In this document: piece after piece, positions 29,227 to 37,242 of the stretch | Layout: each line of letters starts with the position of its first letter | Numbering within the stretch: position 1 is the first letter of the stretch | NCBI RefSeq assembly: GCF_014062345.1 | Contig: NZ_JACGLS010000003.1 | Span: 337,773-401,772 of the forward strand | DNA length: 64,000 nt | Reading direction: 5' to 3' | Source: Tenacibaculum pelagium | Lineage (GTDB): Bacteria; Bacteroidota; Bacteroidia; Flavobacteriales; Flavobacteriaceae | The notes under the pieces: model-generated | Database searches by the model: none | Told to the model about the DNA's origin: nothing | The model's input: only the letters and a program-made list of their open reading frames with translations | Program-made: the position numbers and the translations under genes

Positions 29227-30253
29227 CTGAGGTTTTAGTATAAAAAAGAATGAATAAAGCCGATAGAATAAAATAGATTAAGGCAATTTTCCATCCAAAG
29301 AATAAACTAATTAACCAGCTTTGTAAAATATAAAAAATTGGGAACAGTAAAATGTTTACTCCAAAACGAAAAGTGTCTACAAACTCTATTTCTAAAACCT
29401 TTTTACTTAAAAATTTCCATATAGTATATGGAATAATACTGTTCAATAGTATTAAATAAAAAACTGGTTTTTTACGATTTTTCTTAAAGGCTTTTTCTTC
29501 ATGGAAACTATCACTTTTAATAATGTTATTAATTGTCTCAACTTCTGTAAAATCAACTTGAGCTTTATTTAATTTAGTTAATTTTTGATTGTAGTTTTCG
29601 TCATCGTTTATATGTACACTCAAAGATTCTAATTGAGTAGAAACTAATTCTTTTATTTCTTTTACTGAGTTGTTGATGTTCTCTTTTCTATAGTGTTTGT
29701 TAGCTAAAATAGGTGTGCCAATATTAATAGCAACTTTAGAAGGGTAGCTAGAAGCATTCTGATATGTAATCCCAATAGGAACAATTTGTATGCTTATTTC
29801 TGGGCTTTCATCTAGTGTTCTAAAAATTATTCTAGTAAAACCTTTACTTAAGGGTCTAATAGTTCTTTTTCTATTATGACTTCCTTCAGGAAAAATTAAA
29901 AGAGTTTTATTGTTTTTTAATAACTGTTGGCATTTATTAAAAATTTCTTCATTTTTCGAAAGCTGTTTCACTCCATCTCTTATGCGGTAAATCGGCATCA
30001 TACCTAATAAGTCAAAGAAACGAGCTACAAGCTTTTTTTTAAATACAGCTGCTCTAACTAAAAAATGAGTTTTTCTTGTTATATGTGTAGCAATTAATAA
30101 AGGGTCAATCAATCCATTAGGGTGATTTGCAGTAAATAAAATAGCTCCTTTTTTTGGGATATTCTCGTGTCCGAAAACTTTTACTTTTTTAGTATAAAAG
30201 AAAAGTCCTGTTTTTATGAATATTTTAAAAAAGTAATAAAGTAATAATCTCAT
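29210..30253 (-). CDS. PlsC-like acyltransferase
   Basis: A 347-residue glycerolipid acyltransferase relative. The catalytic box is ANHPNGLIDPLL (His and Asp), followed by the glycerol-phosphate-binding IFPEGSHNRKR and a conserved PIYR segment. Two or more C-terminal transmembrane helices anchor it (about 255-275 and 300-335). The precise substrate (phospholipid or lipid A-like) cannot be told. Its start overlaps the stop of the BASS transporter gene as TAATG. Confidence 0.82.
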   Translation of the reverse strand: MRLLLYYFFKIFIKTGLFFYTKKVKVFGHENIPKKGAILFTANHPNGLIDPLLIATHITRKTHFLVRAAVFKKKLVARFFDLLGMMPIYRIRDGVKQLSKNEEIFNKCQQLLKNNKTLLIFPEGSHNRKRTIRPLSKGFTRIIFRTLDESPEISIQIVPIGITYQNASSYPSKVAINIGTPILANKHYRKENINNSVKEIKELVSTQLESLSVHINDDENYNQKLTKLNKAQVDFTEVETINNIIKSDSFHEEKAFKKNRKKPVFYLILLNSIIPYTIWKFLSKKVLEIEFVDTFRFGVNILLFPIFYILQSWLISLFFGWKIALIYFILSALFILFYTKTSATPAE

Positions 30254-31170
30254 TAATCATTCTTTTTTCGTCCCCAGTAAGTTGCTAGTGCCATTCCAGA
30301 AAAGATGTCCCAAACTCCCCAAAAAGCAGCTAGTAAAGCCATTCCTCCTAAACCTTCAAAAAAACTAAAAATTAATAATAATCCTAAACCGCTATTTTGA
30401 ATTCCAGTTTCCATAGAAATTGTTTTACTGTCTTTATCATTTAATTTAAATGATTTTGCAGTTACATAGCCAATAATAAAAGCAAAGATGTTATGAAAAA
30501 TAACTAAAAATAAAACGAGATGGATATAGTTTTTAAAAATATCAGCATTATCATATAGAGCTACAACAATTAATATTAAAAAGAAAATAATTGAAAATGG
30601 ACGAAGCACTTTATTTATCTTTTTCGCCATTTCTGGATGAAAATGATTTACAGTCATTCCTAAAATAATTGGGATTCCTAGAATGAGTAAAACAAGTTTG
30701 AATAATTCAAAAGGATTTAACGATATACTTTTTAAAATAAGATTTGTAGGTTCATATAAGCTACCCCATAAGTGTAAGTTAAGAGGTGTCATAACTAAAC
30801 AAATTAAGGTAGCAAATGCCGTTAAGCTTACCGATAAGGCAGCGTTTCCGTTAGCCATTTTACTAAAAAAGTTAGAAACATTCCCGCCAGGACATGCAGC
30901 TACCATCATCATTCCTAGTGCAAAACTTGGATATGGTTTAATAATACAGATAGCAATAAACGTTAAAAAAGGAAGTAGAAAAAACTGAGACAATAAGCCG
31001 ACTAAAACTATTTTTGGATTTTTTAAGAGTCGTTTAAAATCTTCAATTTTAATATCCAATGCAATACCAAACATTATAATTGCTAATGCTATATTAAGCA
31101 TCCATAATGCTTCAGTATCAAAATTTATTTTAATACTATCTATTTGAATGTTATTAATGTTTAAAGGCAT
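30253..31170 (-). CDS. BASS family (bile acid:sodium symporter-like) transporter
   Basis: A 305-residue protein with about nine or ten transmembrane segments. The sodium-binding family segments are present: ACPGGNVSNFFSKMANGNAALSV around residues 93-115 and METGIQNSGLGLLL around 245-258. The natural substrate is unknown; bacterial members often carry organic acids. Coupled by overlap to DUF4159 upstream (17 bp) and to the acyltransferase downstream (1 bp), so the three form an operon. Confidence 0.87.
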   Translation of the reverse strand: MPLNINNIQIDSIKINFDTEALWMLNIALAIIMFGIALDIKIEDFKRLLKNPKIVLVGLLSQFFLLPFLTFIAICIIKPYPSFALGMMMVAACPGGNVSNFFSKMANGNAALSVSLTAFATLICLVMTPLNLHLWGSLYEPTNLILKSISLNPFELFKLVLLILGIPIILGMTVNHFHPEMAKKINKVLRPFSIIFFLILIVVALYDNADIFKNYIHLVLFLVIFHNIFAFIIGYVTAKSFKLNDKDSKTISMETGIQNSGLGLLLIFSFFEGLGGMALLAAFWGVWDIFSGMALATYWGRKKND

Positions 31171-31795
31171 ATTCTATAATGTTTGATCCCATTTTTAAAG
31201 CTTTCTCTCTAATCTCTTTAGGGTTGTTATGTACTTCTGTATCTTCCCATCCGTCGCTTAAATCACTCTCATAATCATAAAAAACAACCAGTCTTCCGTT
31301 GTAGAAAATTCCGAATCCTTGTGATGGCTTTTTATTATGTTCATGAATTTTTGGAAGCCCTTTAGGAAAAGAAAATTTTTGATGATAAATAGGATGATTG
31401 TTTGGAATTTCTTGAAGACTGAGTTTAGGAAAAACTTTTTTCAGTTCCCTACGAATATACTTGTCCAAACCATAATTATCAGAAATATGTAAGAATCCTC
31501 CAGATGTTAAATATTGTCTTAAATTTTTAGCTTCTCTATTTGAAAAAAACACATTACCATGACCAGTAAGAAATACTATTGGGTAATTATTTATTGATTC
31601 ATCGTCTAATGTAGTCGTTTGAACCTTAGATTCTATCAAGGTTTTTGAATTTGTATTGCAAAAGTTTATAAGGTTTGGTAAAGCTGTAGGGTTTGCATAC
31701 CAATCTCCGCTTCCATTATATTTTAAAATAGCTAATTGTTGAGCATTCAGTGAGTAAGTTAATAATAAAAAAAAGTATAGAATAATGCTTTTCAT
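31154..31795 (-). CDS. DUF4159 domain protein, exported
   Basis: About 213 residues with a signal peptide (MKSIILYFFLLLTYSLNAQQ). DUF4159 features are visible: LKYNGSGDWYANPTALPNLINF, then FLTGHGNVFFSNREAKNLRQYL, SGGFLHISDNYGLD and the ending FYNGRLVVFYDYESDLSDGWED. It resembles glutamine-amidotransferase-like folds and is often seen near MoxR/BatA systems, which are absent here. I place the start at the ATG ending at 31795 because it gives a clean signal peptide; a longer frame upstream runs into the small-RNA region. Confidence 0.82.
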   Translation of the reverse strand: MKSIILYFFLLLTYSLNAQQLAILKYNGSGDWYANPTALPNLINFCNTNSKTLIESKVQTTTLDDESINNYPIVFLTGHGNVFFSNREAKNLRQYLTSGGFLHISDNYGLDKYIRRELKKVFPKLSLQEIPNNHPIYHQKFSFPKGLPKIHEHNKKPSQGFGIFYNGRLVVFYDYESDLSDGWEDTEVHNNPKEIREKALKMGSNIIEYAFKH

Positions 31796-31835
31796 ATATG
31801 AAGTTAGATTGTAAAAGCAAGATAACAAAAGAACA

Positions 31836-31936
31836 ATAAAAAACACCAATAAATATATTGGTGTTTTTTTCCCCTTAAGAAATTATTTTTTTTAAATTGA
31901 AAATCCCCTTAATATTTTCAACAGTTATATAACTTC
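31836..31936 (-). ncRNA. Candidate small RNA S1 (G-rich loop family)
   Basis: Predicted transcript of about 100 nt, read from the minus strand. After a TATCTTTG -7 box it contains an AGTTATATAACT palindrome near the 5' end. Next is a perfect 8-bp hairpin TTGAAAAT/ATTTTCAA with the 9-nt loop ATTAAGGGG (31897-31921), then a second TTAAGGGG at 31871-31878, and finally the terminator hairpin AACACCAATA...TATTGGTGTT followed by TTTTTT (31838-31868). No open reading frame explains it. A diverged copy lies 232-270 bp upstream with the same order of parts. The transcript ends are estimates. Confidence 0.5.
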
Positions 31937-31940
31937 ACAT

Positions 31941-32003
31941 CAAAGATAGATTTCTTTTAAGATACATGAGTTCGAAAACACTTAAAACGGATGTTTTCGA
32001 ACT
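31941..32003 (-). promoter_or_regulatory. S1 promoter with TTCGAA dyad
   Basis: TATCTTTG (31941-31948, minus strand) fits TAnnTTTG. Upstream is a perfect 12-bp inverted repeat, AGTTCGAAAACA with 11-nt spacer (31969-31980 and 31992-32003), whose centre is 38 bp from the -7 box. The TTCGAA cores are 25 bp apart. S2 shows exactly the same distances, so this is likely a regulator site rather than a terminator. Confidence 0.5.
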
Positions 32004-32067
32004 GACTTTTTATAAAAAGATGGTGAATTTAGTTTGTTTTTTGAAGAAATAAATTACTGTTAGAAAA

Positions 32068-32204
32068 CTAAAAAACACCAATATATTTATTGGTGTTTTT
32101 AGGTTTAATCCCTTTCTTTTTCACTATTGAGTAAACTCAACAAAGATTTTTAGAAATTTTTATAAGCTGAAAAACCCTTCAAAATTTTCATCTTAATAAT
32201 TTCT
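32068..32204 (-). ncRNA. Candidate small RNA S2 (diverged copy of S1)
   Basis: Predicted transcript of about 135 nt on the minus strand. After the -7 box TAAATTTG come a hairpin TGAAAA/TTTTCA with GAAGGG in its loop (about 32168-32190), a TTGAGT-TT-ACTCAA hairpin, an AAAGGGATT stretch, and the same AACACCAATA...TATTGGTGTT terminator hairpin with a T-run (32070-32100) as S1. Part order and the terminator sequence show common origin with S1; the G-run loops are weaker (GGG in place of GGGG). Ends are estimates. Confidence 0.45.
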
Positions 32205-32209
32205 TGATA

Positions 32210-32271
32210 CAAATTTACGATTAAACAGTGTTTTTAGAGTTCGAAATCATCCAATCTAGACGTTTTCGAAC
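32210..32271 (-). promoter_or_regulatory. S2 promoter with TTCGAA dyad
   Basis: TAAATTTG (32210-32217, minus strand) is preceded by GTTCGAAA / TTTCGAAC arms (32239-32246 and 32264-32271). The centre is 38 bp from the -7 box and the TTCGAA cores are 25 bp apart, identical to S1. The stretch lies just after the AraC-type gene stop. Confidence 0.5.
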
Positions 32272-32298
32272 CGATGTTTTATAAAAAGAACGTTTATT

Positions 32299-33519
32299 TT
32301 ATTTTGGTAGAATTGAGTCTTTTTTGGTGTATGTTGTTGATTTCCAGTTTAAAATCTCTGCTCTAGACTTGTTTTTGAATTCTACAGGAGTATTTCCAGA
32401 ATATTTTTTAAATACAGTGTAGAAAGTCGATTTTGAATTGAATCCAGACTCCAAACCTATCGAAGTAATGGTGTAGTTTTCATATTCAGGATCTAACAAT
32501 AATGTTTTTGCTTGTTCTACTCTCATTGTATTTAGATAATCTGTAAATGATTTACCGTATGTGTTATTTACAATTAAAGAAAGTGTACTTGAGCTTAAAT
32601 TAGTGTCTTCTGATAGGTTTTGTAGTGTGTATTTAGTAAGTAAATATTTTTTGTTTTCTTTTATAAATTCATCAATTTCTTCAAATTGCTCTCTATATTT
32701 ATCTGTGTCAGAAAAAACGTCTTTTTTACTTAATTTTTTTGCTTCAACATCAATTTCATCATTTAAGTTTATTTGAAGTGATTTTCTAATTTGTTTACGT
32801 TCTTTTAATATACGAATTTGCCTTAATCCTTGGTAACCTAACCAATAAATAAGAATAGTTGTATAAATTCTAAGTGGGTAATAAGAAAAAAGAAATCCGG
32901 TAAAATTCATTTTTACTTTTATAACCAATGCTAGAACCCATAAAGCATATCCGACTGAAGTTAACTTAAAAAATGTATGTATCCACTTTAAGTTATCATA
33001 AGAAAGTATTTTAGGGAAAAGGTTTTCTTTTTTATATAAGATATAAAATGAATAAATAAATATACTGAATGATACTATTAAGCTAAAGATCTCTTCGAAA
33101 GAGGTGTAGCGTTCATATACGAAATCTAAATTTTCTTTAGATGAAGTTGAATTACTATAGCTGTAAACAAAGCTTATTTGAGTTATTATTATTACAACGA
33201 ATATTGGTAATATAAATCGTAGTAATTTAATAGATTTTTCAGCTAAATTTAAATAGTTAACTAAAAACATATATAAAAACGGCATCGCTAAAAAATGCCA
33301 TGGAATTTGTAGGTAATCTAGAGAGAATTTGTGTTGAAATAAATGCTTTTCAAGAGCCCAAGATTGAATGTTGTTTAAAGAGATTGCTAAAATTAATAGA
33401 TTTAAATAAAGCATACTCTTTTCTCTACCGTTTTTAGAACAGAAAAGAATCAAGCTAAAGCCAAAACCATGTATCGCACTAACTAATAAAAATAAATTGA
33501 AAATTGTAGTAGTATCCAA
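32299..33519 (-). CDS. AraC-family regulator with N-terminal membrane domain
   Basis: A 406-residue protein. The first 240 residues hold about seven transmembrane helices; the C-terminal 120 residues form the double helix-turn-helix of AraC (LSEDTNLSSSTLSLIVNNTYGKSF, ITSIGLESGFNSKSTFYTVFKKYSGNTPVEF). Membrane-bound AraC proteins of this kind are common in flavobacteria and probably sense an envelope or small-molecule signal. The start codon appears to be TTG at 33519, preceded by a TATATTTA box; no ATG fits before residue 36. The duplicated small-RNA region lies directly downstream. Confidence 0.85.
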   Translation of the reverse strand: MDTTTIFNLFLLVSAIHGFGFSLILFCSKNGREKSMLYLNLLILAISLNNIQSWALEKHLFQHKFSLDYLQIPWHFLAMPFLYMFLVNYLNLAEKSIKLLRFILPIFVVIIITQISFVYSYSNSTSSKENLDFVYERYTSFEEIFSLIVSFSIFIYSFYILYKKENLFPKILSYDNLKWIHTFFKLTSVGYALWVLALVIKVKMNFTGFLFSYYPLRIYTTILIYWLGYQGLRQIRILKERKQIRKSLQINLNDEIDVEAKKLSKKDVFSDTDKYREQFEEIDEFIKENKKYLLTKYTLQNLSEDTNLSSSTLSLIVNNTYGKSFTDYLNTMRVEQAKTLLLDPEYENYTITSIGLESGFNSKSTFYTVFKKYSGNTPVEFKNKSRAEILNWKSTTYTKKDSILPK

Positions 33520-33560
33520 CTGAAATAAATTGATTAGATCCTAAATATACAAAAAATGAA

Positions 33561-34271
33561 CTATTGATGTACAAAAGAAATAGATTGAACTACATTAAGT
33601 CCTGCGGTTTCTGTACGTAAACGATTTTCTCCTAGAGAGATAGGTTTAAAATTATTAGACAAAGATTCTTTTATTTCACCTGTAGAAAAATCACCTTCAG
33701 GACCTATAAGTATTGTGTAGTTTGATTTAGGAGTGATGCTGTTTTTTAAAAAATGTTTATCAGTACCTTCTTCGCAATGAGCAATAAACAACTCTGAATT
33801 AAAATCTTGATTTATAAATTCAGAAAACTTAATTGGATTATTCAGCTTTGGAATTGTAAACTGCAAAGATTGTTTCATTGCTGATTGAACAATTTTTGAT
33901 AAACGTTCAATTTTTACAACTTTCCTTTCTGAGTTTTCGCAAATTATAGGTGTTATTTCATCAATTCCAATTTCGGTAGCTTTTTCTAAAAACCACTCTA
34001 AACGATCGTTATTTTTTGTGGGAGCAATGGCAACATGTAAATAATAATCTCTATTTCTTTTCTTTTCTTCAAATCTAGTAATTACAGCAACACATTTTTT
34101 GTCATTTGGTATCGATATTTCAGCAAAAAATAAAAAACCCTTTCCGTTAGTTATATGTAACATATCACCTTCTTTTTTTCTTAAAACCCTTACAATGTGT
34201 TTACTTTCTTCTTTTTCGAAAGTTATTTGAGTTGTTTCTGTTGTAATGTTTGGATTAAAAAATAACTGCAT
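33561..34271 (-). CDS. rsmE: 16S rRNA m3U1498 methyltransferase RsmE
   Basis: Methylates U1498 of 16S rRNA. A 236-residue SPOUT-class enzyme with ITFEKEESKHIVRVLRKKEGD at the N-terminus, the SAM-binding knot IGPEGDFSTGEI and LGENRLRTETAGL at the C-terminus. The start overlaps the previous stop as TAATG, so it is coupled to the acetyltransferase-like gene. Confidence 0.95.
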   Translation of the reverse strand: MQLFFNPNITTETTQITFEKEESKHIVRVLRKKEGDMLHITNGKGFLFFAEISIPNDKKCVAVITRFEEKKRNRDYYLHVAIAPTKNNDRLEWFLEKATEIGIDEITPIICENSERKVVKIERLSKIVQSAMKQSLQFTIPKLNNPIKFSEFINQDFNSELFIAHCEEGTDKHFLKNSITPKSNYTILIGPEGDFSTGEIKESLSNNFKPISLGENRLRTETAGLNVVQSISFVHQ

Positions 34272-35389
34272 TATAAATCTTGTTTATAAGTTCTTCTTAT
34301 TTTGTGAGTTGTAGGATTAAAATCTCTCCAAATTTGATGTATAGCTGTATTGTCAGCTAATTCTGGAGTGCGAATACAATTTTCAATTCCTTTTGGAGTA
34401 AATGTATCAGTATATTGATCAAAAATAATAGCCGTAACTCCTTTATTTTGATATTCTGGATCAACACCAATTAAATAAAAAGTAACATCTTTAGAGTTTT
34501 TACGAGCGTTTAATAAATGAAATAATCCGAAAGGAAAAAGTTTTCCGTTTGCCTTTTGTAAGGCTTCAGAAAATGAAGGCATTACTATAGCAAAGGCCAC
34601 CAGTTTATTCTCTTTGTTTACAACAAATTTAATATACTCCGGATTGATAAAGCTGATATACTTCTTCTTAAAGTGTTGTATTTGAGCATCAGAAATAGGA
34701 ACGAAAGTTGAAAGCTTCGAGTAAGATTTGCTAAAAAGCTCAAACATTTCATCTACATAAGGCATTATCATTTTTGTTGAAGTGAAATTCAAAGGTTTTA
34801 GCTCATATCTTTTTTGAATTAAATTACTGATCCTTTTGTATTTCTTTGCATCAACATTTTTAAAAAGAAATTTATTCTCTAAATATTCTTTCTCTTTTAT
34901 AAAACCTAATTGTTCTAAATGCTTTGAATAATATGGGTGGTTATACCACGTAATCATAGTTCCGATATGATCAAATCCATCAACTAGTACACCTGTTTTA
35001 TCAAGATTATTAAACCCTACAGGACCTTCAATATATTCAAGATTGTTTTCACGTCCAATTTCTTTAACTTTTTCTAATAAAGCTTTGGTAACTTCTATGT
35101 CATCAATTACATCAAACCAGCCAAAACGCATTTTTTTTATGTTTTGCTGTTCAATTTCATAGGTGTTTATAATAGCAACAATTCTACCTACAATTACATT
35201 GTTTTTTAATGCAATGAAAAATCGAGCATTGGCGTGCTCAAAAACGGGGTTTTTATTTTTATCGAAGCTATCCACTTCATCTTTAATAATTGGAGGAACC
35301 CAGTATTTGTTGTTTTTATAAAGAGAAAAAGGAAATTTAACAAATTGTTTCATTTCCTTTTTGGTACTTATTTCTTTAATTGTAATCAT
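34271..35389 (-). CDS. GNAT-like acetyltransferase family protein (YghO-like)
   Basis: A 372-residue protein with an N-terminal KFPFSLYKNNKYWVPPIIKDE segment, GRIVAIINTYE, and EGPVGFNNLDKTGVLVDGF in the middle. The C-terminal half has the GNAT-type acyl-CoA loop: YLIGVDPEYQNKGVTAIIFDQ. It resembles E. coli YghO and related uncharacterised proteins. The substrate is unknown. A TACATTTG box 4 nt before the ATG predicts a leaderless mRNA for this gene and rsmE. Confidence 0.75.
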   Translation of the reverse strand: MITIKEISTKKEMKQFVKFPFSLYKNNKYWVPPIIKDEVDSFDKNKNPVFEHANARFFIALKNNVIVGRIVAIINTYEIEQQNIKKMRFGWFDVIDDIEVTKALLEKVKEIGRENNLEYIEGPVGFNNLDKTGVLVDGFDHIGTMITWYNHPYYSKHLEQLGFIKEKEYLENKFLFKNVDAKKYKRISNLIQKRYELKPLNFTSTKMIMPYVDEMFELFSKSYSKLSTFVPISDAQIQHFKKKYISFINPEYIKFVVNKENKLVAFAIVMPSFSEALQKANGKLFPFGLFHLLNARKNSKDVTFYLIGVDPEYQNKGVTAIIFDQYTDTFTPKGIENCIRTPELADNTAIHQIWRDFNPTTHKIRRTYKQDL

Positions 35390-35393
35390 ACAG

Positions 35394-35401
35394 CAAATGT
35401 A
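35394..35401 (-). promoter_or_regulatory. -7 box TACATTTG directly before the 35389 start
   Basis: Minus strand: TACATTTG, then CTGT, then ATG. The spacing is identical to that before prfB. Confidence 0.6.
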
Positions 35402-35491
35402 AGATTTTAATCTCAGGACGATATAATTGACTTAAGTTATATTGTGCTTATGTGAAGTAAAAAACTCTACTTCTTTTAAGTAAAAGATAGT

Positions 35492-36820
35492 TTAATTGTC
35501 TTTTTTCTGTTCTTCATCTTCTTCTTTTTTTAAGTCTTCTTCTAGTTTTTTAATTTCTTTTTCTAATTTTAAACGATCCTTTTCTTTTTGCTTAGTTTCT
35601 TTTTCGGCATCTTTCTGTAGTTTCTTTTCAAGTTTTAATCGTTCTTTTTCTTTCTTCTTTGCGTCTTTTTCTGCTTTCTTTTTAGCTTTTTTTGCAGCTC
35701 TTTTTTCTGCTTTAGTAGCCTTCTTTTTTAATTTTTTATCTTCTTTTTCTATAACATCAATTAATGATTTTTGGCGCTCTCTTCTTGGTTTTTCAACGGT
35801 GATTTCTTCTTCTTTCTCTCCGTCATTTACAGTAATAGTTTGCTTGTCTTTCTTTTTAAATACGTTTTTAACTTTGCCAAATAGTCGACCGAAGAAACCT
35901 TTATTTTCGTTGTATTTAACTTCTTCTTGTTCTTCTATTTTATTGCCAAATTCATCTATTTCAACAAATTCATCTTGATGTCTATCTAATCTATAAGATA
36001 CTCCTAAGCCTGTATAAAACCCAATTTCGTTTTGTTGAAAACTGGCTCTAACTGCAGCATTAAATTGAAGATTTTCGCTAAAAAGATATGCAGCACCAGC
36101 ACCTATATTACTTTTGGTTTCGTACTTTTCAAAGATCCCTTGAATTTCAGCAAATCCAGACCAGTAATCATTAAAATTATATGTTCCTGTAAGTACATAA
36201 GAAAACTCTGAGAAATCGGTGCCTATATAATCGTAATAGAAATTAGTTACCATACGTAACTTGTCTGAAAATTCATTTTGTAGTAAAACTCCAACTTTAG
36301 GGCTTACACCACCTTTTTCATGAAAATCAGATAAAATACTTCCAAAATTTATACCAGCATAAACCCCAACATGTGGTATCCATCTTTTATAATCAAAAGA
36401 ATGTCTTGCTTTCCAGCTTCTTATTTCGTCTTTTTTATTATCATATTTAGGAGTATACACTAAATATTTAGCTCCAAGAGTTAATTGACTTAATCCTGTT
36501 TTGTTGTATGAAGATTCGAAAATGTTTTTAAAAGCAATTTTATCATGCTGTAAAGTAGTATTTACATTTAATTCTAATTTTTCTGAGATAAAACTAGTTC
36601 TGAATAATAAATTTAGTCCTAATGCTTGTGGATTGCTAAAAGTTGGAGTAGCGTTTGCTTTTCTGAAAAACAAACTGCTTTCAAATTGATAAACTCCTGA
36701 TCCAACACTATATGGGCTTTCAGAAAAACCTGGGCGGTTTGAATTTATAACTGTGGTGTACTGTGCATTTACAATTAAAGTTGAGCAAAAAGCAAAAAAC
36801 AAAAAAAGTTTCTTCGTCAT
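35492..36820 (-). CDS. Outer-membrane transporter-like protein with long Lys/Glu tail
   Basis: A 442-residue protein. After a signal peptide (KLFLFFAFCSTLIVNAQ) about 265 residues look like a beta-barrel of the MetA-pathway phenol-degradation/transporter type (NSNRPGFSESPYSVGSGVYQFE, LGAKYLVYTP, WIPHVGVYAG, GLGVSYRLDRHQDE). From about residue 300 the protein changes to a highly charged, predicted helical or coiled-coil tail of roughly 140 residues rich in K and E, with repeats around KKAEKDAKKKEKERLKLEK. A tail like this on a barrel is odd and probably sits in the periplasm. A TATGTTTG box lies upstream at 36849. Confidence 0.75.
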   Translation of the reverse strand: MTKKLFLFFAFCSTLIVNAQYTTVINSNRPGFSESPYSVGSGVYQFESSLFFRKANATPTFSNPQALGLNLLFRTSFISEKLELNVNTTLQHDKIAFKNIFESSYNKTGLSQLTLGAKYLVYTPKYDNKKDEIRSWKARHSFDYKRWIPHVGVYAGINFGSILSDFHEKGGVSPKVGVLLQNEFSDKLRMVTNFYYDYIGTDFSEFSYVLTGTYNFNDYWSGFAEIQGIFEKYETKSNIGAGAAYLFSENLQFNAAVRASFQQNEIGFYTGLGVSYRLDRHQDEFVEIDEFGNKIEEQEEVKYNENKGFFGRLFGKVKNVFKKKDKQTITVNDGEKEEEITVEKPRRERQKSLIDVIEKEDKKLKKKATKAEKRAAKKAKKKAEKDAKKKEKERLKLEKKLQKDAEKETKQKEKDRLKLEKEIKKLEEDLKKEEDEEQKKDN

Positions 36821-36848
36821 GTTATAAATTCAATTTATTCAATTTTTA

Positions 36849-36856
36849 CAAACATA
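36849..36856 (-). promoter_or_regulatory. -7 box TATGTTTG of the barrel-tail gene
   Basis: TATGTTTG on the minus strand, 28 nt before the ATG at 36820; divergent from the DUF4834 promoter. Confidence 0.45.
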
Positions 36857-36926
36857 CGTAAAAATACGAATTACAATATAATATAAGTTTTGTAAAGTCT
36901 TAACGCTTCGTTTTGCTTCAAATTGT

Positions 36927-36934
36927 TATTTTTG
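36927..36934 (+). promoter_or_regulatory. -7 box TATTTTTG of the DUF4834-yfhO pair
   Basis: TATTTTTG lies 21 nt before the first ATG at 36956, giving a normal short leader with AAGAGA before the start. Confidence 0.5.
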
Positions 36935-36958
36935 ATAGATTTTTTTATTAAGAGAATG

Positions 36959-37240
36959 ATGATCCATATAAATGAAGCTGGTCCTATGAATTTTTTAAGA
37001 ACTTTATTAATTATAATTTTAGCCTATTACGTAATTAAGTTTGTGGTAAAATTATTTGCTCCTTACTTGTTAAAGAAGGCGGTAGATAAAGTTCAAAAGA
37101 AAGCTGAACAACAATATAGAAATCAACAACAAGAATCTTCTGTAGAAGAAGGAAAAACGGTTATTGATAAAAAACCTAAAAACGGAAAACAAAGCAACAA
37201 TTCGGTGGGAGAATATGTTGATTTTGAAGAACTAGACTAA
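36959..37240 (+). CDS. DUF4834 family small membrane protein
   Basis: About 93 residues: a short N-terminus (HINEAGPMN), one transmembrane helix (FLRTLLIIILAYYVIKFVVK), a basic helix and a polar tail ending VGEYVDFEELD, as in DUF4834. Function unknown. Adjacent ATGs at 36956 and 36959 are both possible; an in-frame TTG at 36923 would place the -7 box inside the gene and is rejected. It ends 2 bp before yfhO, a common pairing in flavobacteria. Confidence 0.78.
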   Translation: MIHINEAGPMNFLRTLLIIILAYYVIKFVVKLFAPYLLKKAVDKVQKKAEQQYRNQQQESSVEEGKTVIDKKPKNGKQSNNSVGEYVDFEELD

Positions 37241-37242
37241 CT

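Larger units (their letters stand above)
31833..32290 (-). repeat. Diverged direct duplication of a non-coding unit
   Basis: Two copies of a roughly 190-220 bp unit fill the gap between DUF4159 and the AraC-type gene: about 31833-32022 and 32068-32290. Matching landmarks are the CACCAAT hairpins (offset 232 bp) and the TTTTCA, TTCGAA and TATAAAAAGA elements (offsets 269-270 bp). The duplicated unit contains the two candidate small RNAs and their upstream dyads; the copies have drifted in the middle. Confidence 0.75.

Noticed and set aside
31968..32003. TTCGAA dyad as an ordinary terminator
   Set aside because: The T-run after it is weak, the second copy has none, and both copies hold a fixed distance to a -7 box, which suits a regulator site better. 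A terminator role on the plus strand cannot be fully excluded.
35496..35978. Long Ser/Phe-rich open frame on the plus strand
   Set aside because: It is the antisense of the Lys/Glu-rich tail of the minus-strand barrel protein; codon bias of that repeat removes stops. No start signal or family similarity.
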